Origin: Anaerolineae bacterium
GTDB taxonomy: Bacteria > Chloroflexota > Anaerolineae > B4-G1
Direction: 5' to 3'
Assembly: GCA_016783285.1 (NCBI GenBank)
Contig: JADHWW010000063.1
Location: forward strand, 1 to 12,317
DNA length: 12,317 bases
Positions within the stretch are counted from its first letter, which is position 1, and each line of letters opens with the position of its first letter. Under the pieces are notes generated by a model. The model saw nothing but the letters and a program-made list of their open reading frames with translations, had not been told where the DNA came from and searched no databases. The position numbers and the translations under genes are program-made. This document shows positions 1 through 8,100 of the stretch, piece by piece.

Positions 1-2
1 TT

Positions 3-395
3 CCCGCCTGGAACGCTGCCCACAGTTGTTATCCAGTTGGCGGTGACCACGGTGCTTACGACGGCATAAACGAAGTCGCCGCGTTTCTGCGCGGTCTGCC
101 GGAGGGCGCTGTGGTCTATCAGCACTGGCTGGGCTGGCACTATGAGTATTATTTGTTCGATGCGCCCGTGTATCTGGCCTACTGGCCGACCCCGGCCTGG
201 CTGGCGCGGGATGTGCGGGCTTTCGGCGCGGAGGAGCCGCGCTACATCACGTTCCCATCCTGGGAGTCACCGGCGCGGGTGGAGTGGGCGTTAGCCGGCG
301 TGGGTTACGAGTTGGAGCCTGCGTTGACCACGACCCGCCGTGACGGCACGCCTTCGTTCACTGTCTATCACGTCCAATCGCTGTCAAACCAATGA
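3..395 (+). CDS. C-terminal end of a GT39-like membrane glycosyltransferase (partial)
   Basis: The reading frame is open from base 3 to a TGA at 393-395, so the gene begins upstream of the window and only about 130 C-terminal residues are seen. The visible part is soluble, without a membrane helix. It contains a GGDHGAYDGINEVAAFLRGL stretch followed by VVYQHWLGWHYEYYLFDAP. This resembles the extracytoplasmic C-terminal domain that follows the helices in large Chloroflexi GT39/PMT-type glycosyltransferases, where an 'AAxFLRxLPxGAVVY' strand often recurs. The residues GDHG-YDG and the aromatic WLGWHYEYY are the most distinctive part. Its stop overlaps the start of the next gene in ATGA, implying translational coupling and a shared transcript with the YfhO-like protein. 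The family assignment rests on resemblance of the tail only; the catalytic half is missing. Another membrane protein with a similar periplasmic tail is possible. Confidence 0.55.
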   Translation, partial: PAWNAAHSCYPVGGDHGAYDGINEVAAFLRGLPEGAVVYQHWLGWHYEYYLFDAPVYLAYWPTPAWLARDVRAFGAEEPRYITFPSWESPARVEWALAGVGYELEPALTTTRRDGTPSFTVYHVQSLSNQ

Positions 396-3300
396 CCCAT
401 CCAACCAGCCAACCAGCCAACCAACCATCTATCCTCCTCCGCGACTTCCTTGCCGTCCTGTCCCTTGGCGGCCTCGTCTGCGCCTTCTACTGGAAGATCG
501 CGCTGGCGGGGCGGGTGCTGGCTGGCGGCGACGTCTTCACCTACTTTTACCCCTACTGGGCGGAGGCGACGCGGGTGGTGCGGGCCGGGCGGTTGCCGCT
601 CTGGAATCCTTATCTCTTTATGGGCGCACCTTTCCTGGCCAACAGCCAGGTGGGGGTCTTCTACCCGCTCAACTGGCTGCTGTGGTTTACCCTGCCGGCC
701 CATCAGTCTGTCCATCTGACCATCGTGCTGCATCTGTGCCTGGCGGCGCTCGGTGGGTATCTCTGGGGACGCGCCTCGTTGCGGCTGGGGCGGGCCGGCG
801 CGTGGACGGTCGGGGCGGTCTTTGCGCTGGGGGGTTACCTGGGCGCGCAGGTGGAGCACGTCAACCAGTTGCAGGGACTGGCCTGGCTGCCGCTGGCCCT
901 GGCCTTGTATGATGAAGTCCTAGGTCCTAGGTCCGAAGCCCGAAGTCTGAGATCTGAAGTCCGAAGTCCGAAGTCCAAAGTCCGAAGTCTGAAGTCGGGA
1001 GTTGCGTTTGTTGGCTTGGTGGTTGTTGTAGGATTGATGCTTCTGGCTGGACATACGCAGGCAGCGTTTATCTCGCTCGTCGGGCTGGCGGCCTATGGGC
1101 TGGGGCCGGTGCTGTGGCAACCCTGCAGATTCCTGGCCAGAAGCGGCCTCGCCCGCCAGGGGGCACTTTATGGGCAGGATCACCTGCAACCTCCGCAAGA
1201 GTGGTGGGGTCTCTTGGCGCGACGGGCGGCGCTCCTGGCTTGTGCGGCGGGGTTGGGAGTGGCGCTGGCGGCGGTGCAACTGGTCCCCACCTGGGAACTA
1301 TCGCGCCTTTCGGTGCGCGCTGGGGGGCTGCCGTTCAACGAGAGGCTCTCGTTCTCCCTCTCACCACTTTACCTGGCTCAGGCCCTTCTGCCCGGCTTCG
1401 CCACGCCGGTCCCTCCCGAACATATCGAGTATGTCTCCTACATTGGCATCACTGGCCTGGCATTAGCCGCTACGGGGCTCTTCGCGAATGCTCGCCGCCA
1501 GCCCTGTCCCGAGCGTAGCCGAGGGAATAGCAACCGGTCTACCAATCTACGAACTACCAATCCACCAATTTACCAGTCTACAAATCTACCAATCTACTTT
1601 CTCACTATCCTGGGTCTCTTCTTCTCCCTCGGCCTCTACAACCCTCTATATCTCCTACTGGCCCGCTTTGTCCCTGGCTTTGCCCACTTTCGCGTGCCGG
1701 CCCGCTGGCTGGCGCTCTACGCGGTGGGTGTGGCGGCGCTGGCGGGCGCGGGGGCGGATTGCTTATGGCGCGGTCGCGTGCGTGTGAGGCGGCGGTGGGT
1801 GGGGATGTTCGCGCTTCTGGTGGTTGGCCTGGGTGTGTGGGGGGCACTTGGCGGGCGAGTGGGCTGGGCGACGCTGATCGGCTGGGTGGTGGGAGCGGTC
1901 GCAGTGGTAGGGTTACTGTTTGTGGCACGTCGTGCACCACGGCTGGCGGCGGTGGGGTTGCTGGCGTTGTTGATCGTGGAGCTCTTCGCGGCGGGTTTCG
2001 CGCTTCCTCACACCCGGGCCACCGCGCCCCAGGCGTTCACCAGCCTGCGCCCGGCCATCGCCCACCTGTTGGCTGCTTCCCTCCCCTCCAGGGGAGGGGA
2101 CGGGGGACGGGTTGGGTCTCGTTTCCTCAGCATGTCCGATATAACCTTCGACCCCGGCGATCTGCCCGAGATCGAGGTCATCTACGGGCCGCAACTCTCG
2201 GCCGCTGCACTCTATGATTACGTGGTCGCCGCCAAACACAAAGAGGTGCTCAGCCCTAACCTGCCGCTGGTCTTCGGTCTCCCTGCCGTGGATGGATTCG
2301 GCGGTGGTGTGCTGCCACTGGCGCGCTACGTCACGCTCCAGCGGTTGTTCCTGCCTGAAGATGAGGTCTCTATAGATGGCCGGCTGCGCGAGAAGCTGAC
2401 TGCCATCCCCGACGGGCGCTGGTTGAGCCTGTTCAACGTCCGGCACGTGATCACCGACAAACTCCACGACGCCTGGATGGATGATGTGTTCTACGACCTC
2501 CAGTTCGGGGCGCAACTGGTGCACGGGGAGGTGGCTGTGGTCGCGCACGTGCAACGATTTGAGGCGACGGCGCTGGGGTTGGTCTCCTATCTGCGCGGAG
2601 GGGCGGCTCTGCCCGATGGCACGGTTGTCGGTCTCGTCGAAGTGGGCTTCGGTGAAGGACTCACTCGCACTTTCGAATTGCGCGCCGGGCAGCACACCGC
2701 TGAGGGGCTGTATGGCCCAGACGTGGCCCACTTGCAGGCGACAGTCGGCGGCCACTTCTGGCCGCTTGCCCTGAGCCCCTCGGTGTCGCTCGGGGTAAAC
2801 TCTGCCGAAGGGCCTGCCCTGAGCCCCTCGGCGTCGCTCGGGGTAAACTCCGCCGAAGGGGGGCAGCCGGAGGGGAATGACTATGTGACGCGGCTGCAGT
2901 GGCAGCAGCCGGCCACACCGGCCACGGTCGTCGTGCGGGCGACGTTGCCGGAGGGGGAACTGGTCGTGCGCGGGGTGAGCCTGATAGACGAGCGCACCGG
3001 CGGTTTCCAGGCGCTGGTTCTCTCCGACCGGGGACGCTTTCGGCTGGCGCACTCTGGTGACGTCAAGATTTACGAGAACCTGGACGTGCTGCCTCGAGCG
3101 TTCATTGTCCATAGGGCGATTGCGGTTGCAGACGACGAGGTGGCGTTGGCCCTGATGTCGGACGTAGCGTTTGACCCGGCGGCGGAGATTGTCCTGAGCG
3201 AGGTCGAAGGAATGGTGCTGGCGGGCGACGTGGGTCCGGGGCATACTCAAACCCGGAGGGACAGCCCGGCAGTAGTCCCGGACGTGACGTGGTATGCGCC

Positions 3301-3634
3301 AGAGCGCGTCGCGATTGAGGTGGACGCCGAGGCACCGGGTTACCTCGTCTTAACCGATACCTGGTACCCCGGCTGGGAGGCGACGGTGGACGGTGAGCCG
3401 TCGCCGATTCATCGGGCCGATGTTCTATTCCGCGCCGTCGCCGTGGATGCCGGGCGCCATCGCGTCGTTTTCACTTTCCGCCCGGCGAGTCTGCGCGTCG
3501 GTGTGGTGATTAGCCTGGCGGGGTTGGTTGTCCTGACAATTGTGGTTGCACGGTTGCTCGCGTTGTCCAAAGCAACCCATGGTGCTATAATGGGCACTGC
3601 TATTGAGGAGAATTCACAGGAGGGTGAATCATGA
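392..3634 (+). CDS. YfhO-family large multi-pass membrane protein
   Basis: This is a 1080-residue polytopic protein of the YfhO family (Pfam YfhO), whose members are GT-C-like and, in Gram-positives, linked to glycosylation of cell-wall polymers; the reaction here is unknown. The first membrane helix is at about residues 18-40. It is followed by the family's extracytoplasmic loop with GGDVFTYFYPYW (45-56; acidic D47) and RLPLWNPYLFMGAPFLAN (67-84). About a dozen hydrophobic helices follow to about 540, then a long soluble region, and the typical C-terminal lobe (about 983-1033: VLTDTWYPGWEATVDG, then a DAGRHRVVFTFRP-type strand). A last helix lies at about 1036-1058. The ATG at 392 sits in ATGA with the previous stop and lacks a clear Shine-Dalgarno, so coupling is likely; no other in-frame start precedes helix 1. 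The protein is longer than usual partly because of in-frame repeat insertions at about residues 4-12, 175-202, 371-402, 563-575, 793-824 and 934-940. The last 21 codons double as promoter and ribosome-binding site for the next gene. Confidence 0.85.
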   Translation: MTHPTSQPANQPSILLRDFLAVLSLGGLVCAFYWKIALAGRVLAGGDVFTYFYPYWAEATRVVRAGRLPLWNPYLFMGAPFLANSQVGVFYPLNWLLWFTLPAHQSVHLTIVLHLCLAALGGYLWGRASLRLGRAGAWTVGAVFALGGYLGAQVEHVNQLQGLAWLPLALALYDEVLGPRSEARSLRSEVRSPKSKVRSLKSGVAFVGLVVVVGLMLLAGHTQAAFISLVGLAAYGLGPVLWQPCRFLARSGLARQGALYGQDHLQPPQEWWGLLARRAALLACAAGLGVALAAVQLVPTWELSRLSVRAGGLPFNERLSFSLSPLYLAQALLPGFATPVPPEHIEYVSYIGITGLALAATGLFANARRQPCPERSRGNSNRSTNLRTTNPPIYQSTNLPIYFLTILGLFFSLGLYNPLYLLLARFVPGFAHFRVPARWLALYAVGVAALAGAGADCLWRGRVRVRRRWVGMFALLVVGLGVWGALGGRVGWATLIGWVVGAVAVVGLLFVARRAPRLAAVGLLALLIVELFAAGFALPHTRATAPQAFTSLRPAIAHLLAASLPSRGGDGGRVGSRFLSMSDITFDPGDLPEIEVIYGPQLSAAALYDYVVAAKHKEVLSPNLPLVFGLPAVDGFGGGVLPLARYVTLQRLFLPEDEVSIDGRLREKLTAIPDGRWLSLFNVRHVITDKLHDAWMDDVFYDLQFGAQLVHGEVAVVAHVQRFEATALGLVSYLRGGAALPDGTVVGLVEVGFGEGLTRTFELRAGQHTAEGLYGPDVAHLQATVGGHFWPLALSPSVSLGVNSAEGPALSPSASLGVNSAEGGQPEGNDYVTRLQWQQPATPATVVVRATLPEGELVVRGVSLIDERTGGFQALVLSDRGRFRLAHSGDVKIYENLDVLPRAFIVHRAIAVADDEVALALMSDVAFDPAAEIVLSEVEGMVLAGDVGPGHTQTRRDSPAVVPDVTWYAPERVAIEVDAEAPGYLVLTDTWYPGWEATVDGEPSPIHRADVLFRAVAVDAGRHRVVFTFRPASLRVGVVISLAGLVVLTIVVARLLALSKATHGAIMGTAIEENSQEGES
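401..424 (+). repeat. Octanucleotide tandem repeat (CCAACCAG) at the start of the yfhO-like gene
   Basis: Three units of 8 bp (CCAACCAG, CCAACCAG, CCAACCAA) follow the start codon directly and fade into CCATCTAT. Because 8 is not a multiple of 3, three units are needed to restore the frame; they encode TSQPANQP. The resulting hydrophilic N-terminal extension before the first helix is probably dispensable. Confidence 0.75.
914..997 (+). repeat. Heptanucleotide tandem repeat (GAAGTCC), 12 degenerate units
   Basis: Twelve consecutive 7-bp units with consensus GAAGTCC; variants include TAGGTCC, GAAGCCC, GAAGTCT, GAGATCT and AAAGTCC. The 84 bp keep the frame of the YfhO-like protein and encode 28 residues (175-202) with a 7-residue period such as SEVRSPK / SKVRSLK. 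The stretch is strongly basic and sits between two hydrophobic helices, so it extends a loop. Confidence 0.9.
1508..1525 (+). repeat. CCYGAGCG-type short interspersed element (copy 1)
   Basis: The 18-bp string CCCGAGCGTAGCCGAGGG lies in the yfhO-like gene and encodes part of CPERSRGN (372-379) in a loop. It is nearly the reverse complement of the cores at 2776-2795 and 2824-2843, and resembles 3193-3210. The shared pattern is CCYGAGCG-nn-G-n-CGARGG, so these look like copies of one dispersed element family. Confidence 0.65.
1540..1594 (+). repeat. Octanucleotide tandem repeat (TACCAATC), 7 degenerate units
   Basis: Seven units of consensus TACCAATC, one of them 7 bp long, with variants CACCAATT, TACCAGTC and TACAAATC, then a decayed TACTTTCT. 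It begins 15 bp after copy 1 of the CCYGAGCG element. It stays in frame and encodes a Ser/Thr/Asn/Pro-rich stretch at residues 384-402 (for example STNLRTTNPPIYQSTNLPIY) between two membrane helices of the YfhO-like protein. Confidence 0.85.
2082..2100 (+). repeat. TCCCCTCC/GGAGGGGA hairpin element inside the yfhO-like gene
   Basis: A perfect 8-bp stem (TCCCCTCC with GGAGGGGA, 3-nt loop) is followed by the G-rich tail CGGGGGACGGGTTGGG. It encodes LPSRGGDGGRVG (about residues 564-575), out of character with the flanking sequence. Pyrimidine/purine hairpins with such G-rich tails are a common class of dispersed bacterial repeat; the dispersal in this genome is inferred, not seen. Confidence 0.5.
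2767..2862 (+). repeat. 48-bp tandem duplication containing CCYGAGCG-type cores (copies 2 and 3)
   Basis: Two adjacent 48-bp units (2767-2814 and 2815-2862) differ at only a few bases, mostly transitions. They encode two 16-residue repeats in the YfhO-like protein, ALSPSVSLGVNSAEGP (793-808) and ALSPSASLGVNSAEGG (809-824). Each unit carries, on the minus strand, the core CCCCGAGCG-AC-(A/G)CCGAGGGG at 2776-2795 and 2824-2843. The unit edges (CCTGAGC at the left, GCCGAAGG at the right) look like the halves of a second core on the plus strand, as if one element had inserted into another before the duplication. Confidence 0.85.
3193..3210 (+). repeat. CCYGAGCG-type short interspersed element (copy 4)
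   Basis: CCTGAGCGAGGTCGAAGG within the yfhO-like gene encodes the peptide LSEVEG (935-940). This peptide recurs in translated open frames of many Chloroflexi-like genomes as the mark of a dispersed repeat (general knowledge, not checked here). It matches the consensus of the copies at 1508, 2776 and 2824. Confidence 0.6.
3563..3591 (+). promoter_or_regulatory. Sigma-70-type promoter with extended -10 inside the end of the yfhO-like gene
   Basis: The -35 box TTGTCC (3563-3568) is separated by exactly 17 bp from a perfect -10 box TATAAT (3586-3591), and the -10 is preceded by TGC (3583-3585), an extended -10 motif. Transcription would begin near 3598, leaving a leader of about 33 nt that contains the AGGAGG at 3618-3623. 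It should drive the AmaP-like gene and scpB independently of the upstream membrane-protein genes. Confidence 0.75.
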
Positions 3635-4263
3635 ATGCAGTGAATCGCGTGTTGGTGGTGCTTCTGCTGCTGGTTGCTATCTCGTTGTGTACCATTCTGT
3701 TGGTGATGCCAGAACCGGTGTTGGGGGCGGCCGGGAGGCAGTTGACGGCGCTGATGGGCTTTCTCGGCAGCCTTCAGCTGTACGTGCGGGCGGGCCTGGG
3801 CATCCTTTTCGCCTTGATACTGGACGTCATTTTCGTCCTGCTCATCGTCCTTGAGGTACGCCGGCCCACTCCAAAAGCCATTCGCGTCGAGCAGACCGCT
3901 GGTGGGGAGGTGCAAATCAGCGTTGCCTCCATCGCCGACCGGTTGAAGTATGAGGTAGACCAGATCTCCGGTATCTTGCGCACCAAGTCGAAGGTGTCGG
4001 CCAAGCGCGGCGGTGTTGTGGTTGTACTAGACGTGGAGACGGCAGCCGGGGTTGACGTGCCGGAGAGGGCCGCGCGGATCGTGGAGACGGCGCGGCAGGT
4101 GGTGGAGGAGAAGATGGGGCTCAAACTGGCCCGTCCTCCTAAGGTCAATCTGCGCGCTGTCCGCTATCCCACCGCGCCGAAAGGCCGCCCGTCTGCCTCG
4201 CGGGAGGGCTGGTCGGAGGAGGCTCGCCCGCAGTCGGGGCCTGAGGTGGACCAGGGTGACTGA
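3631..4263 (+). CDS. AmaP-like membrane-anchored Asp23/Gls24-family protein
   Basis: This is a 210-residue protein with two N-terminal membrane helices (about residues 5-27 and 54-76), a short external loop between them, and a cytoplasmic domain at about 85-180. The cytoplasmic part (for example GEVQISVASIADRLKYEVDQ, then VVVVLDVETAAGVDVPERAARIVETARQVVEEKMGL) has the pattern of the Asp23/Gls24 fold: a strand, a small helix ending in an 'I..I' pair, beta strands, and a long helix with Val/Ala spacing. In Firmicutes the two-helix plus Asp23-like arrangement is AmaP, which recruits Asp23 to the membrane and is tied to envelope stress; that role here is an inference. The tail (190-210) is charged and disordered. 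The start is ATG 3631, supported by AGGAGG with 7 nt spacing. It overlaps the previous stop by ATGA, but a strong internal promoter lies just upstream. It lies 23 bp before scpB, so the two are likely co-transcribed. Confidence 0.7.
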   Translation: MNAVNRVLVVLLLLVAISLCTILLVMPEPVLGAAGRQLTALMGFLGSLQLYVRAGLGILFALILDVIFVLLIVLEVRRPTPKAIRVEQTAGGEVQISVASIADRLKYEVDQISGILRTKSKVSAKRGGVVVVLDVETAAGVDVPERAARIVETARQVVEEKMGLKLARPPKVNLRAVRYPTAPKGRPSASREGWSEEARPQSGPEVDQGD

Positions 4264-4286
4264 GGTCGCCGCAGTGTGGTGGTGAA

Positions 4287-4839
<553 letters not shown>

Positions 4840-4841
<2 letters not shown>

Positions 4842-4914
4842 CCTCCCCTCAGGTGCAACGCACTTGTTTGTAGCAAAAGTGCGTTGCACCTGAGTTAAGC
4901 CTCGGAGGTCTTTT
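4840..4914 (+). terminator. Terminator-like outer stem with T-run, downstream of scpB
   Basis: The outer arms GACCTCC (4840-4846) and GGAGGTC (4904-4910) pair perfectly, and the right arm is followed directly by TTTT (4911-4914), then GCGCGTG and a six-T run. The left arm overlaps the scpB stop codon. An 18-bp perfect hairpin sits in the loop. The whole would end the AmaP-like/scpB transcript before the promoter at 4954. Confidence 0.6.
4848..4894. repeat. Perfect 18-bp inverted repeat, AGGTGCAACGCACTT type
   Basis: CTCAGGTGCAACGCACTT (4848-4865) and its exact complement (4877-4894) flank an 11-nt loop. The stem is too perfect and too long for a typical intrinsic terminator and has no T-run of its own. 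It looks like a REP/MITE-like palindrome that landed inside the outer terminator stem. Confidence 0.85.
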
Positions 4915-4953
4915 GCGCGTGTTTTTTCACCCCTCTTTGGTACAAAGGTCATA

Positions 4954-4982
4954 TTGAATCTCCGCCTGTGTTCGTGTACAAT
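4954..4982 (+). promoter_or_regulatory. Sigma-70-type promoter for the secreted 1473-residue protein
   Basis: TTGAAT (4954-4959), a 17-bp spacer, then TACAAT (4977-4982). The expected transcription start is near 4989, giving a leader of about 130 nt before the ATG at 5121. Its position rules against translation starting at the GTG at 4968, which lies within the spacer. Confidence 0.7.
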
Positions 4983-5008
4983 GAGAGTGGCTGGAGCCTC
5001 ATTTGTCG

Positions 5009-5042
5009 CAATGCCAGCGGCGGCGCGTGTGCCGCTGCATTG
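5009..5042 (+). promoter_or_regulatory. Leader hairpin upstream of the secreted protein
   Basis: CAATGC-c-AGCGGC (5009-5021) pairs with GCCGCTGCATTG (5031-5042): 12 base pairs with one bulged C and a 9-nt loop. It lies in the 5' leader between the promoter and the ribosome-binding site. No T-run follows, so it is more likely an mRNA-stabilising or regulatory structure than a terminator. No known riboswitch class is recognised. Confidence 0.5.
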
Positions 5043-5120
5043 TCATTGTCGGGTGTAGGAGCCCGGTTGTTATTCGATGTGTGTTGTGATTCTGTACTTA
5101 ATAATAAGAGGAGGCGACTC

Positions 5121-8100
5121 ATGAAATTCATTGCTAGAGAACGCACGTTCCACTTGTCTGTCGTGTTTCTGCTGGGCGCGGGGGCTGTGGTCCTGTTGCT
5201 GATTGCACTGTCATCTCCGCTGCGCGCTGCCTCCACCCGCTGTGATTTCTCTGCCGGGGAGACGCTCACCCCCCTGGGGGCTGGGCAGCCCGACGACCTC
5301 CAGCGCCGCAACGCCTACAAAGCCCTCTGGCACGCTCTTTATCACCACGACCACCCCGATCTGGCCTGGAGTGCTGTCGCCAGCACCGTGAACGGTACCA
5401 ACTATGGCCCAGGCGCGATCCTTGGTTCTCTGAGTGGCGACTTCTATCAGGTGACTGCCTCTGGCCCTTTCAACGTATCCCGCTCCTTCGCCCTCCACCC
5501 TCGTAAGGTCGCTCTCTTCTATGGAACCGTGCGCGACGAGTACGACCAACTCGTCGTCTGGGAGGAGGGGGACTTCGAGCAACTCTTCCGCGTCTACTTG
5601 TGGTGCGAGGAGACCGCCCAAGGCTGTCCCTACTTCGACACGCTCACCGAGACGCAGGTTGCCACCGATCTCTCCGACTACGATGTTCTTATCCTGCCGG
5701 CCATCCGCATCGGCTACGCCGACGAGGTGGCCGCTGCGCTGGGGGCCGACGGCTTGACCGCCATCCGAGAGTTTGTCGAGGGCGGTGGCTTTCTCTATGC
5801 CCAGTCTGACGGGGCCTACATCGCCGAGGCGGCCGGCCTGGTGCCCGCTGGCACCGTGGACCTGGAGACCCGCGTCACCGACTCGGACAACGAGGGGCAA
5901 TTGGACATTCTCCTGCCCGATCACCCGCTCACTTTCTCCTGGCTCTCCAATGCCACCTATGTGCTCAACGAGCCAACTCTGTCCTCGACGGCTGGCATCT
6001 CTGTCGTAGCGACCTTCTTTGACACGACCCAGCCCGGCACGCCGGCCGTCGGTGTAACGAGCTCCGGCGATGGGCGGGTGGTGCTCTTCAACGGTCATCC
6101 CTCCGATGACATAGACCACCATCCGCAGGCGCTCGATGCGCTTCTGTGGGCGATGGGTGAGCGAGCCTCCATCCACGGCACGCTCTGCCAGCAGCACCTT
6201 GCGTCTGTGGACTGCGACACCATCCCGGCCTACGAGCCGGGCGTACCCATCGCCGTCACCACTACCTTCAGGAACTACTGGGACGGCCCGCTGGCGGACG
6301 TTGTGATTACCGAGACGCTCCACGAGAGTTTCACTACTACGCTGGCCTCCATCGTGCCCACGCCGACCGGTTTCATCGAGAATGGTGACGGTACGACGAC
6401 CATCATCTGGACGCTGACCGAGACGCTGCCTGGCGACGCTCGCTTCACCTACGTTGCCTACACCGAAGCCCCATCCGGCACGACTGGGTCGGCGTTGGTC
6501 AGTACCGCCGCTGCCGACTACGTCGACTCCTTCTGGCCGACGGCGTATCATCCTGGCGGCCTTCCCCGCCACATCGTGCGCAACAGCCTGTGGGTCAACA
6601 CGCTGATGGCGGCGCGGCTGGTCGGTGATCGGGATATCGAACTGGATGGCCTTTATCCCCTGCCGCCCGAAGGGGAGTACTTTGACATCGCGCTGACGCT
6701 GGAGAACAAGGAGGAGACCAGCGCCACCCACACTATCATCACCGACGTGGTGGCGCTTCTCTCCCCCATCGTGGACGTGGATGACCAGCGGCTCATCCCG
6801 CAGGTCATCACCGATGCTTACGGCGGGGCGACCATCTCCAACACGATGTGGGCGCATAACGACGTCTTCTTCTACGAGACGCCAGTGCCCATCTACCCGC
6901 TGCCGGTCCACATTGACGGCGTGTCGCCCTCGGCCATCACCACCGGCGTCTTCTATACTCTCACCGCCTGGAACGACGGCCCGAAACTGGTCTACACCTA
7001 CACCGGCAACTTCACCACCACCCCCGGCCTCACCGATTCCATCACCGTCCCACCGGCCTATGCTGATTACATCACCGTCACCGCCGAAGGGGATATCCTC
7101 CTCCCGGCGCTAGTGATGGTGTGGGATTTCGGCAGTATGCCCGCCTACGATTACCTGGAACCGGCAGTGCGCTACGGTCTCTTCAGCCAGGAGTTGCTGG
7201 GGCGGCAGGTTTCGTTTGCCTCCGACCCGATGACCGGCACCGGGGTCGTGCTGGCGGGCGGTGGCGGTTCGGTCTACACCAACCTGGGCGGCCACCCCAT
7301 CCCCTACCACGAGTATCTCTCCAGCGGCGTTGTGCATATACCTGTCCCGCCGGAGATGTCGCGCGTGACCTACCTGGATCTCTGGAACCGCACGCAGGAG
7401 ATGGAGTTGCGTACCGTCTTCTATGACATCGTACCCTTCCCCCCGCCGGAGTACCATGCCGTCGTCAACACTACGTTCGAGATGCGGGCCGATCGGGACG
7501 GAGACGGGCGCGGCGAGACCCGCGTACTGGAGTTCCCTGCCCGCGAGGGGGCCGACCTGGTGCTGTATCTCAAATCCTGGTCTAACTTCGACCCGGCTAT
7601 GCCGCCGTTGGAGAAGGACGAGACGCTTCTCGCCCAGGGGATGTTCCGTGGACGGGGATTCGAACTGCAGCCGATGTACGACGATTGGTACCATTCCTGG
7701 TCGGGTCTGCATCTGCAGGGTTTCGTCACCGACACCGATTTGATCACCGTCGTCACCGTCCCCGCTTATGACTATCTCTACTTCCAGCAGTTCCTGCAGA
7801 GCCAGCAGCGGGAGGGTGTGCTCATCAGCGCTACGCTCAGTACTTACCCTGACTTCCACCGCGAGGGGGTGATGAAGATTGACGATGGGGCGCGGTTTGT
7901 CTATCACCAGAAAGCGGTCGGCCCCAACCGGTACGAGGTCTACGACGCGCACGTGCAGGCGGTCTTCGGTCTTTCCTCCGACGCCCGGGTTCACAAGGCG
8001 GTGGCCCCGGTGTTGGTGGCGACCTTCGACGACCACGTCTACCACCTCGTGCGGATCGAGGACCCCTGGGACCCCCGCTGTGCGGGCTGGGATCCGTTCA

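Noticed and set aside
340..912. Plus-strand open frame of 190 codons overlapping the end of the first gene and the start of the YfhO-like gene
   Set aside because: Gly/Ala/Arg/Pro-rich frame shadow; the 392 frame carries the conserved YfhO motifs over the same bases.
1913..3250. Long open frame on the minus strand (445 codons)
   Set aside because: It mirrors the YfhO-like gene in a GC-rich sequence, has arginine/histidine/glutamine-rich, low-complexity composition and no recognisable domain.
4848..4894. Plain intrinsic terminator made by the perfect palindrome alone
   Set aside because: No T-run follows its right arm (TTAAGCC), so termination, if any, depends on the outer stem with TTTT.
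4968..5120. Start of the secreted protein at GTG 4968 (51 residues longer)
   Set aside because: The GTG lies in the spacer of a good promoter and has no ribosome-binding site, and the extension would place 51 non-signal residues before a textbook signal peptide. ATG 5121 has AGGAGG at the right distance.
5211..6911. Minus-strand open frame of 566 codons opposite the secreted-protein gene
   Set aside because: Antisense shadow of high-GC coding sequence; the plus-strand protein has a signal peptide and domains, the minus-strand product has none. The same holds for 7110-8156 and 8727-9620 on the minus strand.
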